A stretch of DNA of 64,000 nucleotides, taken from the NCBI RefSeq assembly GCF_024054565.1, contig NZ_JAMXLR010000026.1:186001-250000 (forward strand). The letters are read 5' to 3'. A program made the position numbers and the translations under genes. The DNA comes from Aeoliella straminimaris. GTDB taxonomy: Bacteria > Planctomycetota > Planctomycetia > Pirellulales > Lacipirellulaceae. This document shows positions 52,992 to 62,023 of the stretch, in pieces. Position 1 is the first letter of the stretch. Each line of letters starts with the position of its first letter. Under the pieces are notes generated by a model. It saw only the letters and a list, made by a program, of their open reading frames with translations. It was not told where the DNA came from and did no database searches.

Positions 52992-54655
52992 TGTCGCACG
53001 CCGTCTACAGCAGGCCCATCCATGATGCCCATTTCGGCCCCGCGAATCGCCTTGTTCAAGGACGTGGCAGGTTGCGACTCCATCAACTGCGACAAGAGTT
53101 CATTGATTTGCTTGTGGACGTGGTAGGTCTGATTGATGATGATTCGATCGTGGACTTCTACGGCCGTCCCCTGCCCCTTGTTGACTTCCCAGGAGTCGGG
53201 TGCAACGACCTGCATGAGCTTATCAACGGTGAAATCCTTCAAGTGCGGATTCGGATAGACGCGAGCTTCCAGTCGATACTCTTCATCTTCCTCGGAAAGA
53301 ATCAGCAGCACTTGCTTGTCGATAACGTAGGTCAAATCCAGTGGAGCGAGCATGAGTTCAATTGCTGACTCGAGGTTCACGTTCCTGATGTTAACGTCAA
53401 TCGGTTCGTCTGTTGAGATGCCGATGCCGTCGAGAGAACTAACGTCGAGTTGGACTTCGATGTTGTATTCGTCTCGGAGGAAATTGACGACCTCGGAAAG
53501 AGGAGCGGACTGAAACTCGAGACCTAAGCTGTTCAACGGCTGCGCTAGCGCTCGTTCGATGGCCAACTCCGATTTCGAGCGAGGCTTGAAGTCGACAATG
53601 CGACGCCCCGATGCGGACTTGGCAGCGGTCGCGCCCGTTATCGTGCGGGTGGAAGGTGCGGCCACGCTAGATGCACTATCAGCAGCAAATGGATCGGCTG
53701 AGCTCGTCCGCTGGGCAGGTAGAGATGTGCTGGCGGCCGGCTCTTCCTCCGCCGAGGAGGAAGCCGCAGCATCCAGCGCAAAGGGGTTGCCATTGCCATG
53801 ACCTTCGCCTTGGGAAAACGCGACCTGAGCCGTCAGCGCTGCGGCCAGAATACCACCGAAAGTCGCCGCAGCAACGACGGGCTTGGACAGAATCGTGACG
53901 TTCATGGCACTTAGCTCCTGAAGGGCAATGTGGGTAGATGTAGCTGGTTCGTTAGCAAGTGCGGCGATTGTTGCACTGCTTCCTGAAAACGCGAGATCGA
54001 CTGTCGAATTGACCAGTTCCGACGGAATGTCGCTGGCAACCACGCGGGTAGATTTGAGCATGGCCACAACCACCGCTAGCGTCACACCTCGCCGTAGGAG
54101 TCGCATCCGCAGTCGTTGCTTGCCACGCTTGAGGCGGCCCTCTAACGCGCCGATCGTGATACCTAGTTCCTCGGCTACCTCGGCATTACTCCGGCCCACC
54201 AGGTACCGGAGCACCAGCGGTGTGCGGAGCGAATCGGGCAATTTGTTCAACTCCTCGTCGGCAACGTTGCCATCGTGGCGGGCGAGCAACTCGTCCAGGG
54301 GATCGACTTCGGGTGCCGCGGTGTCCATAAGCTCGTGCGTGCTCCGTCGGGCTGCATTTCGTCGCATTCGCATGGCAACTCGCGTCGCCACACCGTACAG
54401 CCATGCCGCCACGGAGTTGCCCTTGCGAATCTTGTTGGCCGAACGGGCGAGCACCAGAAAGGTAGCCTGGAACGCATCGTCAGCGTCGGTGCTGCAACTC
54501 AATCCACGGCGACAGGCAGCCAGCACTAGCGGCCCGTGTCGGTCGACCAACTGCCGGAAGGCATCTTCGTCCGCCGACTGGGCAAACCTCCGCAGCAGCG
54601 CACGGTCGGAAAGCTCGGTTAAATCAACCTGGGAAGTTTCGGCCATGCCGCTCAT
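52988..54655 (-). CDS. ECF-type sigma factor fused to membrane segment and STN-like periplasmic domain
   Basis: A 555-residue fusion. Residues about 15-105 are sigma region 2 (ADDAFQATFLVLARSA, then VAAWLYGVATRVA), and 135-190 is region 4 (LPDSLRTPLVLRYLVGRSNAEVAEELGITIGALEGRLKRGKQRLR). Residues 258-281 are a likely transmembrane helix, followed by a Ser/Ala-rich linker. Residues about 370-440 resemble the STN domain of secretins and TonB receptors (PLSEVVNFLRDEYNIEVQLD, then ESAIELMLAPLDLTYVIDK), and a further domain to residue 540 may be secretin-N-like. The sigma part would be held at the membrane and may need release. Starts at 54655 or 54646. Confidence 0.85.
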   Translation of the reverse strand: MSGMAETSQVDLTELSDRALLRRFAQSADEDAFRQLVDRHGPLVLAACRRGLSCSTDADDAFQATFLVLARSANKIRKGNSVAAWLYGVATRVAMRMRRNAARRSTHELMDTAAPEVDPLDELLARHDGNVADEELNKLPDSLRTPLVLRYLVGRSNAEVAEELGITIGALEGRLKRGKQRLRMRLLRRGVTLAVVVAMLKSTRVVASDIPSELVNSTVDLAFSGSSATIAALANEPATSTHIALQELSAMNVTILSKPVVAAATFGGILAAALTAQVAFSQGEGHGNGNPFALDAAASSSAEEEPAASTSLPAQRTSSADPFAADSASSVAAPSTRTITGATAAKSASGRRIVDFKPRSKSELAIERALAQPLNSLGLEFQSAPLSEVVNFLRDEYNIEVQLDVSSLDGIGISTDEPIDVNIRNVNLESAIELMLAPLDLTYVIDKQVLLILSEEDEEYRLEARVYPNPHLKDFTVDKLMQVVAPDSWEVNKGQGTAVEVHDRIIINQTYHVHKQINELLSQLMESQPATSLNKAIRGAEMGIMDGPAVDGVRH

Positions 54656-54779
54656 TCTAGCTGGTAGTCGGGCTGTCTACACAACTAGTGCATGGTCCGC
54701 TGTTCCGCGGGCGCGAAAAACAGGCAGAAAACACAAATTAGAGAACGCCCACGCAGCCAGGACGTGGCACCGCCAGCGA

Positions 54780-55808
54780 TCAGAAGTCGTACCAGATACC
54801 CAGGCCGTACTGTTCTTCCGACTCGTTGTAGAACTGGTAGTAGTTGCTGTGACCGGTAAGCCATTGAAAACCGGCCCGGAACTGACTGCCCGAATCGCCA
54901 CGCCAGAGCCAACCAAACTGCAGGGCGTAGTCGCCGCCGAAATTCAGTTCCTCTCGCAAGTGGCCGTTCGTGGCGAAGAACGGAGTACCATGGTAACCCG
55001 TCACGCCCGGCTGAGAATACTCGGCCCCGAACTGGAACTCCCAAGGTTCGGCACCACCAGCGGTGAAGAAGGCATAAGCTGTCTCGCCGTAAAGTCGCCA
55101 CGCCGGCGTCGGGTTGAAGGACGCACCAAAGATGATCGCGTCCCGCACGTAGTTTTTTCGTTCCCAATCGGGCGTACGGACAATCCACTCGTCGCCCAGA
55201 TGCGAGCTCAGGTGATAGTAGCCGAACTTGTACTGCCACCTTCCAACACCGTACGTGAGCGGCACACCGAAGCGGAAGTCAGAGGTATCCACATCGCGCT
55301 CGTTGTCGAGATTCAAGCGAATGATCGCTCCACCTTCGATATCAAGCTCCCAGCCCTCGGGTCGCAGCTCGTTGGTCGTACCATAGCGCCAGATAGCGCG
55401 GCGGCCACCGAGAATCACGTCCCACAGCGTCTCGCTGCTGGAAACTTCTTCGAGGTGCACCAACTGCATCTTCGGTTCCCGCGGCCCAGCCATGTAACTG
55501 CGATAGATCAGTCCATCGGGCAGAATCTGACTGGTCCATGGCTCGCAAGGTTCGCAGTAAGGCCCGCCCGAGTAGTAGTCGCTGAGCGTCAACTCGGGGT
55601 CGATCACGGAGCTACCGGCTGGCTCCTGACTGATCCAGACATCCCCCGACTCCGCAGGCATGGCTGGCGCCTGGAATTCATCGATCGGCATCATTGTCTG
55701 CGCGAGGAGGCTCGAAGCCATCGCCCATGCACAAACCACCAGCAGCATGCCGACATTACGGACACCTGGCGCAGTAGTTCGGCGGGTGGGGTGGAGCAAG
55801 GTAGGCAC
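54780..55808 (-). CDS. DUF1207 exported protein, probable outer-membrane beta-barrel
   Basis: A 342-residue product with an N-terminal signal (hydrophobic stretch about residues 19-36) and a body rich in alternating aromatic strands: ILPDGLIYRSYMAGPREPK, GGRRAIWRYGT, FRFGVPLTYGVGRWQYKFGYYHLSSHLGDEW and a C-terminal end in YGLGIWYDF with a final Phe. This matches the DUF1207 family and the look of a small barrel. The start at 55808 is GTG; an ATG at codon 21 (55748) is a possible alternative but would shorten the signal. Function unknown. Confidence 0.85.
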   Translation of the reverse strand: MPTLLHPTRRTTAPGVRNVGMLLVVCAWAMASSLLAQTMMPIDEFQAPAMPAESGDVWISQEPAGSSVIDPELTLSDYYSGGPYCEPCEPWTSQILPDGLIYRSYMAGPREPKMQLVHLEEVSSSETLWDVILGGRRAIWRYGTTNELRPEGWELDIEGGAIIRLNLDNERDVDTSDFRFGVPLTYGVGRWQYKFGYYHLSSHLGDEWIVRTPDWERKNYVRDAIIFGASFNPTPAWRLYGETAYAFFTAGGAEPWEFQFGAEYSQPGVTGYHGTPFFATNGHLREELNFGGDYALQFGWLWRGDSGSQFRAGFQWLTGHSNYYQFYNESEEQYGLGIWYDF

Positions 55809-56088
55809 GGAGGTGGCTCAACTCAATACGATGGCACGAAACTGCAGCACACAAGATATGTTTAGGTATCGTCTATTACGAAGTGGGAAATAGGGCTCGA
55901 AGCTTAGCGAATGCGAAAAACTTCCAGAATAGCGAATTGGCCAAAACGTAAGTCGCGGTTTGACAACCACTTCCGGCATGGTCTTCAAAGGACAGCGAGG
56001 TCCGGCTAACTTAAGTTGCATAAGGTTTTACACACTGGCAGTTTGGCGAAGCTCGCACTGCCATCAATGCCACCAATGAGAGCAGTGT

Positions 56089-56403
56089 ATGGTCCTTTTA
56101 GAAATGAGTATCGTCCCATTGGGACTAGGCGAAAGCGTCAGCAAGTATGTCGCCCAGTGCGTGGAACTGGTCGACAAAAGCGGGTTAGACTACGAGCTCC
56201 ACTCGATGGGTACCATCGTCGAAGGCGAACTGCCTGAAGTGCTGTCACTGATGCAGTCGTGCATCGAGAAGATCGCCGAGTCAAGCAACCGTGTTACCTG
56301 CACCGCTAAGCTCGACTATCGCCAAGGACCGGGCGGACGCCTGGCAGCAAAGGTTGCTAGCGTTGAAAGCAAGCTCGGTAAGAAGAGTGCCAAACCGAGC
56401 TGA
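56089..56403 (+). CDS. Thiamine-binding MTH1187/YqgV-family protein
   Basis: A 104-residue small ferredoxin-like fold protein. The family start M-x-L-x-E-x-S-x-x-PLG-x-GESVS and the later MGTIVEGELPEVLSLMQ are clear, with the conserved Cys and helix pattern in the middle. Members bind thiamine-like compounds and form tetramers. The ATG at 56089 was chosen because MVLLEMSIVPLGLGESV aligns with the family N-terminus; a second ATG lies 5 codons later. The thiamine-related yjbQ homologue is convergent, 182 bases away. Confidence 0.9.
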   Translation: MVLLEMSIVPLGLGESVSKYVAQCVELVDKSGLDYELHSMGTIVEGELPEVLSLMQSCIEKIAESSNRVTCTAKLDYRQGPGGRLAAKVASVESKLGKKSAKPS

Positions 56404-56585
56404 GCTTGCAATGCCAGCGGTGCCTCTTCGGCGCAGGTCTAGTCGGCGATCATTTTGACACCCAGGGACTCGACAATAACTTACAACCGGTCGCCAATTA
56501 GATTGCCTGTCAGGTTAAGCGCTGGTTGCTATAACTGACGCGCGCCCACGAGGTTCGCAATCTACTTTTGCTGACTGGAGGACGA

Positions 56586-57020
56586 TCACTCCCCAATGAT
56601 CTTGACCAGCACCCGCTTCTTGCGCCGCCCATCAAACTCGTAGTAGAAGATGTGCTCCCACGGACCGAGGTGCAGCTTGCCATCGGTGATGGCGACAACC
56701 ACTTCGCGCCCCATGATCTGCCGCTTATGGTGGGCATCGGCATTGTCCTCGCCTGTGCGGTTGTGAAGATATCCTCCCTGCGAAGGATCGCCGCCCGGGT
56801 CGAACGGGGCGAGGCCTTCCAGCCATCGCTCGTAGTCGGCGTGCAATCCCGACTCGTTGTCGTTAATGAACACACTGGCGGTGATATGCATTGCGTTGAC
56901 AAGCACTAGACCGTCTTGTACCCCGCTGTCGGCAACCAGCCGTTCTACTTCGTGATGCAGCGAAACGATGGCCCGACGCTCGGGCACGTTCATCCAGAGT
57001 TCTTGGGTGAGGCTTTTCAT
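56586..57020 (-). CDS. YjbQ/UPF0047-family (secondary thiamine-phosphate synthase) protein
   Basis: A 144-residue protein of the YjbQ family, which can supply weak thiamine-phosphate synthase activity in vivo. Conserved elements are [49 protein letters not shown] (metal/phosphate-site His residues), and [29 protein letters not shown] at the end. AAGGAG lies 5 bases before the ATG. It faces another thiamine-linked gene (56089-56403) across 182 bases; a joint role is suggested by that only. Confidence 0.93.
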   Translation of the reverse strand: MKSLTQELWMNVPERRAIVSLHHEVERLVADSGVQDGLVLVNAMHITASVFINDNESGLHADYERWLEGLAPFDPGGDPSQGGYLHNRTGEDNADAHHKRQIMGREVVVAITDGKLHLGPWEHIFYYEFDGRRKKRVLVKIIGE

Positions 57021-57271
57021 GATGGCTCCTTCGTAACTGGTTTCGCAATACCCGCGCGGATTGGCGCACCTTCCGCAACGCGTAGCACGCTGCTACCGCG
57101 TCATCGCAGGTACGCCAGTGCCCCTAGAGAACACCGTAAACAGCCACATTGCAAGTGAGGGGCTATCGTAGACTTCCGACATCTGTCTCGCGCCTGTGAT
57201 CCGTCGCACACGACCGATGTTGGCCCAGCATCATTCGAGCCGGCGGAGCAGCCGCTTCACCCCGGGAATTG

Positions 57272-58468
57272 TTAGAACCGGTCGGCCAGGCGATCGACAA
57301 TCAAATTGCCAATGTTGAGCGAAGCCGTGGCAGCGGGTGAAGGAGCATTCAGTACGTGGACGAAACGCTCGGTTTCCTCTACCAGAAAATCGTCCACCAA
57401 CTGCCCATCCTGGCGCACTGCCTGAGCGCGGATACCAGCGGGCGCCACCTTCAAATGATGCCCGCGGATCTCAGGCACGAGTTGCTGCAGCGCCTTGACG
57501 AAGGCCATCCTGGAACAACTCCGCCACATCTCGCCCATGCCCGTGCGCCAGTACTTGCTGGCCAGCTTACGGAATCCGCCATATCCGAGTGTCTCACTCA
57601 GTTCCGACGGATTGACCTGCCAGCGGTGATAGGCTTCGCGCCCAAATGCCAGCACGGCATTCGGACCGCACTCGACACCACCGCCGACCATCCGGGTGAA
57701 ATGAACGCCAAGAAAAGGAAATGCGGGGTCGGGGGTGGGATAGATCAGGTTGTTTACAAGGTGCTCGGCCGCCGGCTTCAGCTCATAGTACTCGCCTCGG
57801 AAGGGGATGATCTTCACGGAAGGCAGAGCCCCCGCAATGGCGGCCACGCGATCGCAATAGAGCCCAGCACAATTGACCGCGTGACTTGACGTGAACTCTC
57901 CCTTGGATGTGGAGAACACCAGCGCGTCCCCGGCCAGCCGCACGGCGGTAACCTTGGCACCAATGATGACGTTGCCGCCCGCTTCGATCACCCGATCCGC
58001 CATGCGGTGACACACGTCGACATAGTCGACGATGCCCGTCTCGGGAACATGAATCGCTTGTACGCCGCGGGCGTGAGGTTCCAGCTCGGCCAGGCGATCG
58101 CGATCGATCATCTCGCAAGCAACACTATTCGCCTTACCGCGCTCGAGGATGTTTTCGAGCGCCGGCACCTGCGAATCGTCGGTGGCTACGATCACCTTGC
58201 CGCAAACGTCGAACGCGATGCCCTCTCGCTGGCAGAACTCTTCCATGGCGAGCTTGCCAGCGCGACAGTTCTCGGCCTTAAGCGAGCCCGGCTTGTAATA
58301 GATCCCCGAGTGCAACACACCGGAGTTACGGCCGGTCTGGTGCAGCGCAAGCTGGGGCTCCTTTTCGAGCACCGTAACAGTCAACTCGGGCAGGCGTTGG
58401 ACGAGTCGGTACGCGGTGGCTAGACCGACAATCCCCCCCCCGACGATGATTACACTGTGGTCAGACAT
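57272..58468 (-). CDS. lhgO: L-2-hydroxyglutarate oxidase LhgO
   Basis: A 398-residue FAD-dependent oxidoreductase that oxidises L-2-hydroxyglutarate to 2-oxoglutarate. The FAD-binding motif is [17 protein letters not shown] (residues about 5-21), then [42 protein letters not shown] and [11 protein letters not shown], which are strongly LhgO-like. The ATG at 58468 gives the normal length. It lies 10 bases downstream of the flavin reductase gene on the same strand, so both may be co-transcribed and the flavin link is plausible but not proven. Confidence 0.93.
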   Translation of the reverse strand: MSDHSVIIVGGGIVGLATAYRLVQRLPELTVTVLEKEPQLALHQTGRNSGVLHSGIYYKPGSLKAENCRAGKLAMEEFCQREGIAFDVCGKVIVATDDSQVPALENILERGKANSVACEMIDRDRLAELEPHARGVQAIHVPETGIVDYVDVCHRMADRVIEAGGNVIIGAKVTAVRLAGDALVFSTSKGEFTSSHAVNCAGLYCDRVAAIAGALPSVKIIPFRGEYYELKPAAEHLVNNLIYPTPDPAFPFLGVHFTRMVGGGVECGPNAVLAFGREAYHRWQVNPSELSETLGYGGFRKLASKYWRTGMGEMWRSCSRMAFVKALQQLVPEIRGHHLKVAPAGIRAQAVRQDGQLVDDFLVEETERFVHVLNAPSPAATASLNIGNLIVDRLADRF

Positions 58469-58478
58469 TATTACGAGC

Positions 58479-58955
58479 TCAATAGTGCGCGCCGCTCTTG
58501 CGAACGTGAACCATCGGCTCTGCATCGGAGGTGAGCGCTCCGCGAACTACCCTAGCCACGAACACGCGATGGTCGCTCGAATCGACATGGCCGGCCGGTT
58601 CGCATTCCAGGTAGCCGAGCGCTGCCGAAAGCATCGGCACGCCGGTACGGCAGTTCTTGGTCTCAACTCCCTCGAAAGCAGCCACGCCGGGTTCGAAGCC
58701 TTTACCAAAATGCTTGAGGAACTCGGTCTGGCCATCCCCCACCAGATTCAGCACAAACGGCTGACCCTCGGTCAGCCAGTCACATACGTACCGGCCCTGC
58801 TTGACCGCCACGGTGACCATGGGCGGCTCAAATCCAGCCTGCATAACCCAACTGGCCAGCATCCCAGTGGCCCGATCTCCGGTGCCAATCGTGAGAATGA
58901 AGATCCCACTAGGTATTTTGCCAAGCGCTGGATCGAATTCGTTGATGTTGCTCAT
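58479..58955 (-). CDS. Flavin reductase-like domain protein
   Basis: A 158-residue single-domain flavin reductase/FMN-binding split-barrel protein. The start has [17 protein letters not shown], then [26 protein letters not shown] (flavin phosphate contact), FVLNLVG and a terminal strand [10 protein letters not shown]. Such proteins reduce or carry FMN. GAGG lies about 9 bases before the ATG. It is followed by lhgO after 10 bases and preceded by the SHOCT protein gene after 10 bases, forming a possible three-gene unit. Confidence 0.9.
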   Translation of the reverse strand: MSNINEFDPALGKIPSGIFILTIGTGDRATGMLASWVMQAGFEPPMVTVAVKQGRYVCDWLTEGQPFVLNLVGDGQTEFLKHFGKGFEPGVAAFEGVETKNCRTGVPMLSAALGYLECEPAGHVDSSDHRVFVARVVRGALTSDAEPMVHVRKSGAHY

Positions 58956-58965
58956 TCCGTATACC

Positions 58966-59442
58966 TCAGTTGCTGTCCAGCAGTTCCTTTTTCTCGCGTT
59001 CGTACTCTTCGGCAGTCAGGATACCATCCTTGAACAGGGCGTGCAGGCGTCGCAACTTTTCGTCGAAAGGCAGTTCGTCTGCACCGGCTCTCCCGCTTAG
59101 ATCGATACCGGCCTCGTCCAAGGCGTCGCTGACGACTCCACCGGTCATCCGGGACCAGGGTTCGACGTCCTGGCGTGCTTTCTCGGGATCCAAAACCAGC
59201 CCCGAGCCGGCCGCGCCCTTGGCGCCAATGCTGGAGACCACACCACCGACGATGAGCAACCCCATTCCGGCAAGCGCCCGCATCCCTTCGTTGCGAGCAC
59301 GCCGATCAAAGTCACGGAAGTTGCCAAAGTTCATCATACCGGTCACAAATACCGAGGCGAACAACAGGCCTCCGACTACCATCATCGCGTTGCCGAAATA
59401 GTACAGTGCCTTGCGCTCGGGCGAGATTTTACGTCGTTTCAT
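58966..59442 (-). CDS. SHOCT-domain membrane protein
   Basis: A 158-residue protein with two membrane segments (about residues 14-36 and 56-74), a linker, and a C-terminal SHOCT motif (FDEKLRRLHALFKDGILTAEEYEREKKELLD, about residues 126-156). SHOCT domains are short helical oligomerisation modules. AGGAGA lies about 6 bases before the ATG at 59442. It is 10 bases upstream of the flavin reductase gene on the same strand. Specific function unknown. Confidence 0.85.
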   Translation of the reverse strand: MKRRKISPERKALYYFGNAMMVVGGLLFASVFVTGMMNFGNFRDFDRRARNEGMRALAGMGLLIVGGVVSSIGAKGAAGSGLVLDPEKARQDVEPWSRMTGGVVSDALDEAGIDLSGRAGADELPFDEKLRRLHALFKDGILTAEEYEREKKELLDSN

Positions 59443-59535
59443 GGCGGATCTCCTACGGTGCCGACCGCAGCTAGTATCAGTTTGGCAGGTGCACGGCGAG
59501 TTCGCAATGCTGCGAGACCGGCAGCGACACCACGA

Positions 59536-60411
59536 CTAGCGGCGGATCAGCTTCGAGAAGTCCTCGCCGCTCGAGAGCTGCTGGACTTTGGGGTTCACGT
59601 AGGCCGCGGTCTTGGTTTGCTGGAACGTGCCGCGGTGGACTATGAGGCCCTGGTCATAGGCCAATTCGTCCGAGAGGCCCGGCAGCAGCACGCGGTAGTC
59701 GTAGGTTACCCGGCGAGGCTGGATGCGATTAATGTGCTCGATGATATTCGTCGTGCAATTGTTGGTCAGCGTGTCATAAAACTCCGGCTTCGCGGCCAAC
59801 CCGTTTACGCGGGCCATCACGTCTCGAAACAAACGCTGCGACTGCTCAGGGGTGGCAGTGGATCGATAGAGATAGACGTCGCGATCCTTGAACCTGGTTT
59901 GCGATAGGATACTGTCCCGCTCATCGGCAACCACATAAGTCAGCTCGAACTGGCGGGTGCTCCCTTTCACTGGGCCATAAGTCTCCCCCTTCTCCTTGCG
60001 GACTTCAGCACTTACCACTAAGTAGTCGACCGGAGCGTTGGGAGGCGCAATTTCGAAACTGATCTGCGTATGCGCCAGTGCGGGGTTACCCGGGAACGGC
60101 ATCAGCACAAAGTCCACCGCGCGGATGTCGCGAACGTCGAACGACTTATCGTACCAATCGGGCACGTAGGAGTCGGCATCGATGTACTTGCAGTAGCGGA
60201 CATTGTGGACATTCACCTGCGAACCCTGAAACTCTGCCGTCGGCAACACCGAGTAGAGCGGCTCCCAATCGCGGTGCTGCGAAGGGGCAACCATCTTCTG
60301 CGCCGTTTGGCAACCAGAAACCAGCATCACTGCAACCAGCAGCGCACCGGCGCATCGACAGCGCGTGTGGGACTCGATCGCAATGGATGACGAAAATGGC
60401 ATGAGCGTCAC
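59536..60411 (-). CDS. DUF4105 (Lnb N-terminal-like) lipoprotein
   Basis: A 291-residue lipoprotein: hydrophobic signal (about 20-32) and lipobox LVSGC with lipidated Cys near residue 34. The body fits DUF4105: an early DWYDKSFDVRDIRAVDFVLMPF, a strand region HTQISFEI, RSTATPEQSQRLFRDVMARVNGL, FYDTLTNNCTTNIIEHINRI with the conserved NNCTTN, and LLPGLSDELAYDQGLI. The NNCTT Cys is probably catalytic in this papain-like family, but no activity is known. Start at 60411 or 60402. Confidence 0.88.
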   Translation of the reverse strand: MTLMPFSSSIAIESHTRCRCAGALLVAVMLVSGCQTAQKMVAPSQHRDWEPLYSVLPTAEFQGSQVNVHNVRYCKYIDADSYVPDWYDKSFDVRDIRAVDFVLMPFPGNPALAHTQISFEIAPPNAPVDYLVVSAEVRKEKGETYGPVKGSTRQFELTYVVADERDSILSQTRFKDRDVYLYRSTATPEQSQRLFRDVMARVNGLAAKPEFYDTLTNNCTTNIIEHINRIQPRRVTYDYRVLLPGLSDELAYDQGLIVHRGTFQQTKTAAYVNPKVQQLSSGEDFSKLIRR

Positions 60412-60596
60412 GGTAGCGGCGCAGACGTTCCCCCCACAGAAAAGTGTGCGGGAAGCATAGAAGGTCGCCGCACAGCGAGCAATGCCATCACCAAACTAAT
60501 GCTAGCAAACCTTCCGGGCGATCTCTGGCCCCGAGCCGCGGGCACGAAACACAGTCCGAGGGCGCAGATAACCCGGACCGCGGGCCACTGGATAAA

Positions 60597-61448
60597 TTAG
60601 AGGCGGCAATTCTGGATAGCGGTTTCGAGAATCGCTTGAGCGCCGGCGACTTCCAGCTTCTCCATAATGCCAATCACTTCCTTGCGAGGCACCATGGCAC
60701 GCACGGCGTACCAGCCTTCGCGTTCCAGCTTGTTGACCGTTGGCGAGCTATACCCCGGAGTAATCTTCTCGGCGGCGCTGAGGTTCTTCTCCTCGATGTT
60801 GTACTCCAGCAGCGAGTAGCTCCGCGCAATGACCACGCCTTCCAGGCGGCGGACCACTCGGTCGGCGAGCTGGGCGTCCACCACCGAGTCGCTCTGCACC
60901 AGCACCGTTTCGTAAGAACCAATCGTTTCGAGAATTCGCAGCCGATTGGCGGCCAGCGTACTTCCGGTCTCTACCAGGTCGACGATGCCGTCGGCCACGC
61001 CCAAAGTGATGGTGGCCTCGACCGAGCCGGATAGCTCCACCGTGTGACAATCGGCGCCGTGCTCAGCCAGATAGTTGCGCGTGATGTTCGGAAAGCTCGT
61101 AGCAATGCGAGCACCATTCAGATCGGCAGCCGTCTTATAGGGCGAGTCTTCCGGCACACAAATGGCGAGCCGACAGCCACCAAGCCCTAAGGACAGACGC
61201 TGCGTGAGTTTGACGCAGGCTTCTTCAATTAAATCGCCACCCGTGATCCCCAGTCCAATCGCGCCCTCAGCACACATGACGGGAATGTCGTCGGTGCGGA
61301 GGAAACAGATGTCGATATCCATCTCCTTGACTTTGGCGAACAGGCTACGATCCTGCCGCCGGAAACTGAGCCCTGCCTCCTTGAGCAACTCGGCCGCGGC
61401 ATCTGCCAGACGACCTTTACTGGGAATCCCGATACGTAAATTGGGCAT
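60597..61448 (-). CDS. hisG: ATP phosphoribosyltransferase HisG (long form)
   Basis: First step of histidine synthesis: condenses ATP and PRPP. The 283-residue length is that of the long, hexameric, feedback-inhibited form with its own C-terminal regulatory domain (about residues 210-283). Landmarks are RIGIPSKGRLADAA, FLRTDDIPVMCAEGAIGLGITGGDL, RIATSFPNITRNYL, and the PRPP loop GIVDLVETGSTLAANRL. The ATG at 61448 begins the family homology. It follows hisE on the same strand (61-base gap) and probably shares its leader. Confidence 0.95.
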   Translation of the reverse strand: MPNLRIGIPSKGRLADAAAELLKEAGLSFRRQDRSLFAKVKEMDIDICFLRTDDIPVMCAEGAIGLGITGGDLIEEACVKLTQRLSLGLGGCRLAICVPEDSPYKTAADLNGARIATSFPNITRNYLAEHGADCHTVELSGSVEATITLGVADGIVDLVETGSTLAANRLRILETIGSYETVLVQSDSVVDAQLADRVVRRLEGVVIARSYSLLEYNIEEKNLSAAEKITPGYSSPTVNKLEREGWYAVRAMVPRKEVIGIMEKLEVAGAQAILETAIQNCRL

Positions 61449-61509
61449 GGTAAATATTAGCGGTAGGACGGTTAGCAAAAGGCAGCGAGGTGTAAGGTCG
61501 GTTCGGACG

Positions 61510-61842
61510 CTACTTGCTGCGTGAGGCTTTCTCTTCCAGTCCAGACATGCCAAACCGTCGAGCAAGTTCGCTTTCGACGTCGGACAATTTGATCTGACGA
61601 TGGGCGAGCAGCACCATCAAGTGGTAGAGCACGTCTCCAGCTTCTGCGATGGTGTGTTCGCGGCCTGGTTCGCCGGGCTCCCCTGCCGCTTCGACCACTT
61701 CGGCGGCCTCTTCCACGATCTTCCTGCCTATTTTCTCTACGCCTCCGGCCAGTAGCTTGGCCGTGTACGACGAATCGGCGTCGCCCGCTGCCTGACGGGC
61801 GGCGATGGTGGCTTCGAGTTGGTCGAGCGGGCGATTGGACAT
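61510..61842 (-). CDS. hisE: Phosphoribosyl-ATP pyrophosphatase HisE
   Basis: Second step of histidine synthesis. The 110-residue all-helical MazG-like enzyme has SYTAKLLAGGVEKIGRKIVEEAAEVVEAA with the metal-binding EExxE arrangement, and EAGDVLYHLMVLL with the paired acidic residues. The ATG at 61842 gives the normal family length; the open frame extends 13 codons further upstream without conservation. It is first in a hisE-hisG pair and has a multi-stem hairpin with a T run 38-108 bases before its start. Confidence 0.94.
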   Translation of the reverse strand: MSNRPLDQLEATIAARQAAGDADSSYTAKLLAGGVEKIGRKIVEEAAEVVEAAGEPGEPGREHTIAEAGDVLYHLMVLLAHRQIKLSDVESELARRFGMSGLEEKASRSK

Positions 61843-61879
61843 AGCGGGTGACGTCAGTTGGGGCAGGCTTTCGAGGGAC

Positions 61880-61950
61880 AAAAAGAGCCAGACCGCCGCG
61901 AGGTCCGGGAGAGTCGACCTGTCGGTCCGCTCCTGGGCCGCGTGGCGGTC
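61880..61950 (-). promoter_or_regulatory. Attenuator-like structured leader of hisE
   Basis: Read on the minus strand: outer stem 61944-61950 with 61891-61897 (7 bp), middle stem 61930-61936 with 61905-61911 (7 bp, one G-T), inner stem 61924-61927 with 61916-61919, then GGCTCTTTTT with a T run corresponding to 61880-61884. The T run is 7 bases from the stem, so efficient termination is uncertain. No run of His codons precedes it. Confidence 0.55.
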
Positions 61951-62023
61951 CGGCGTGGAAAACCCTATAACCTAACAGTCTAGTCCGCGCCCCCCCGCCT
62001 GACAATGAACCACTTGGTGCTGC

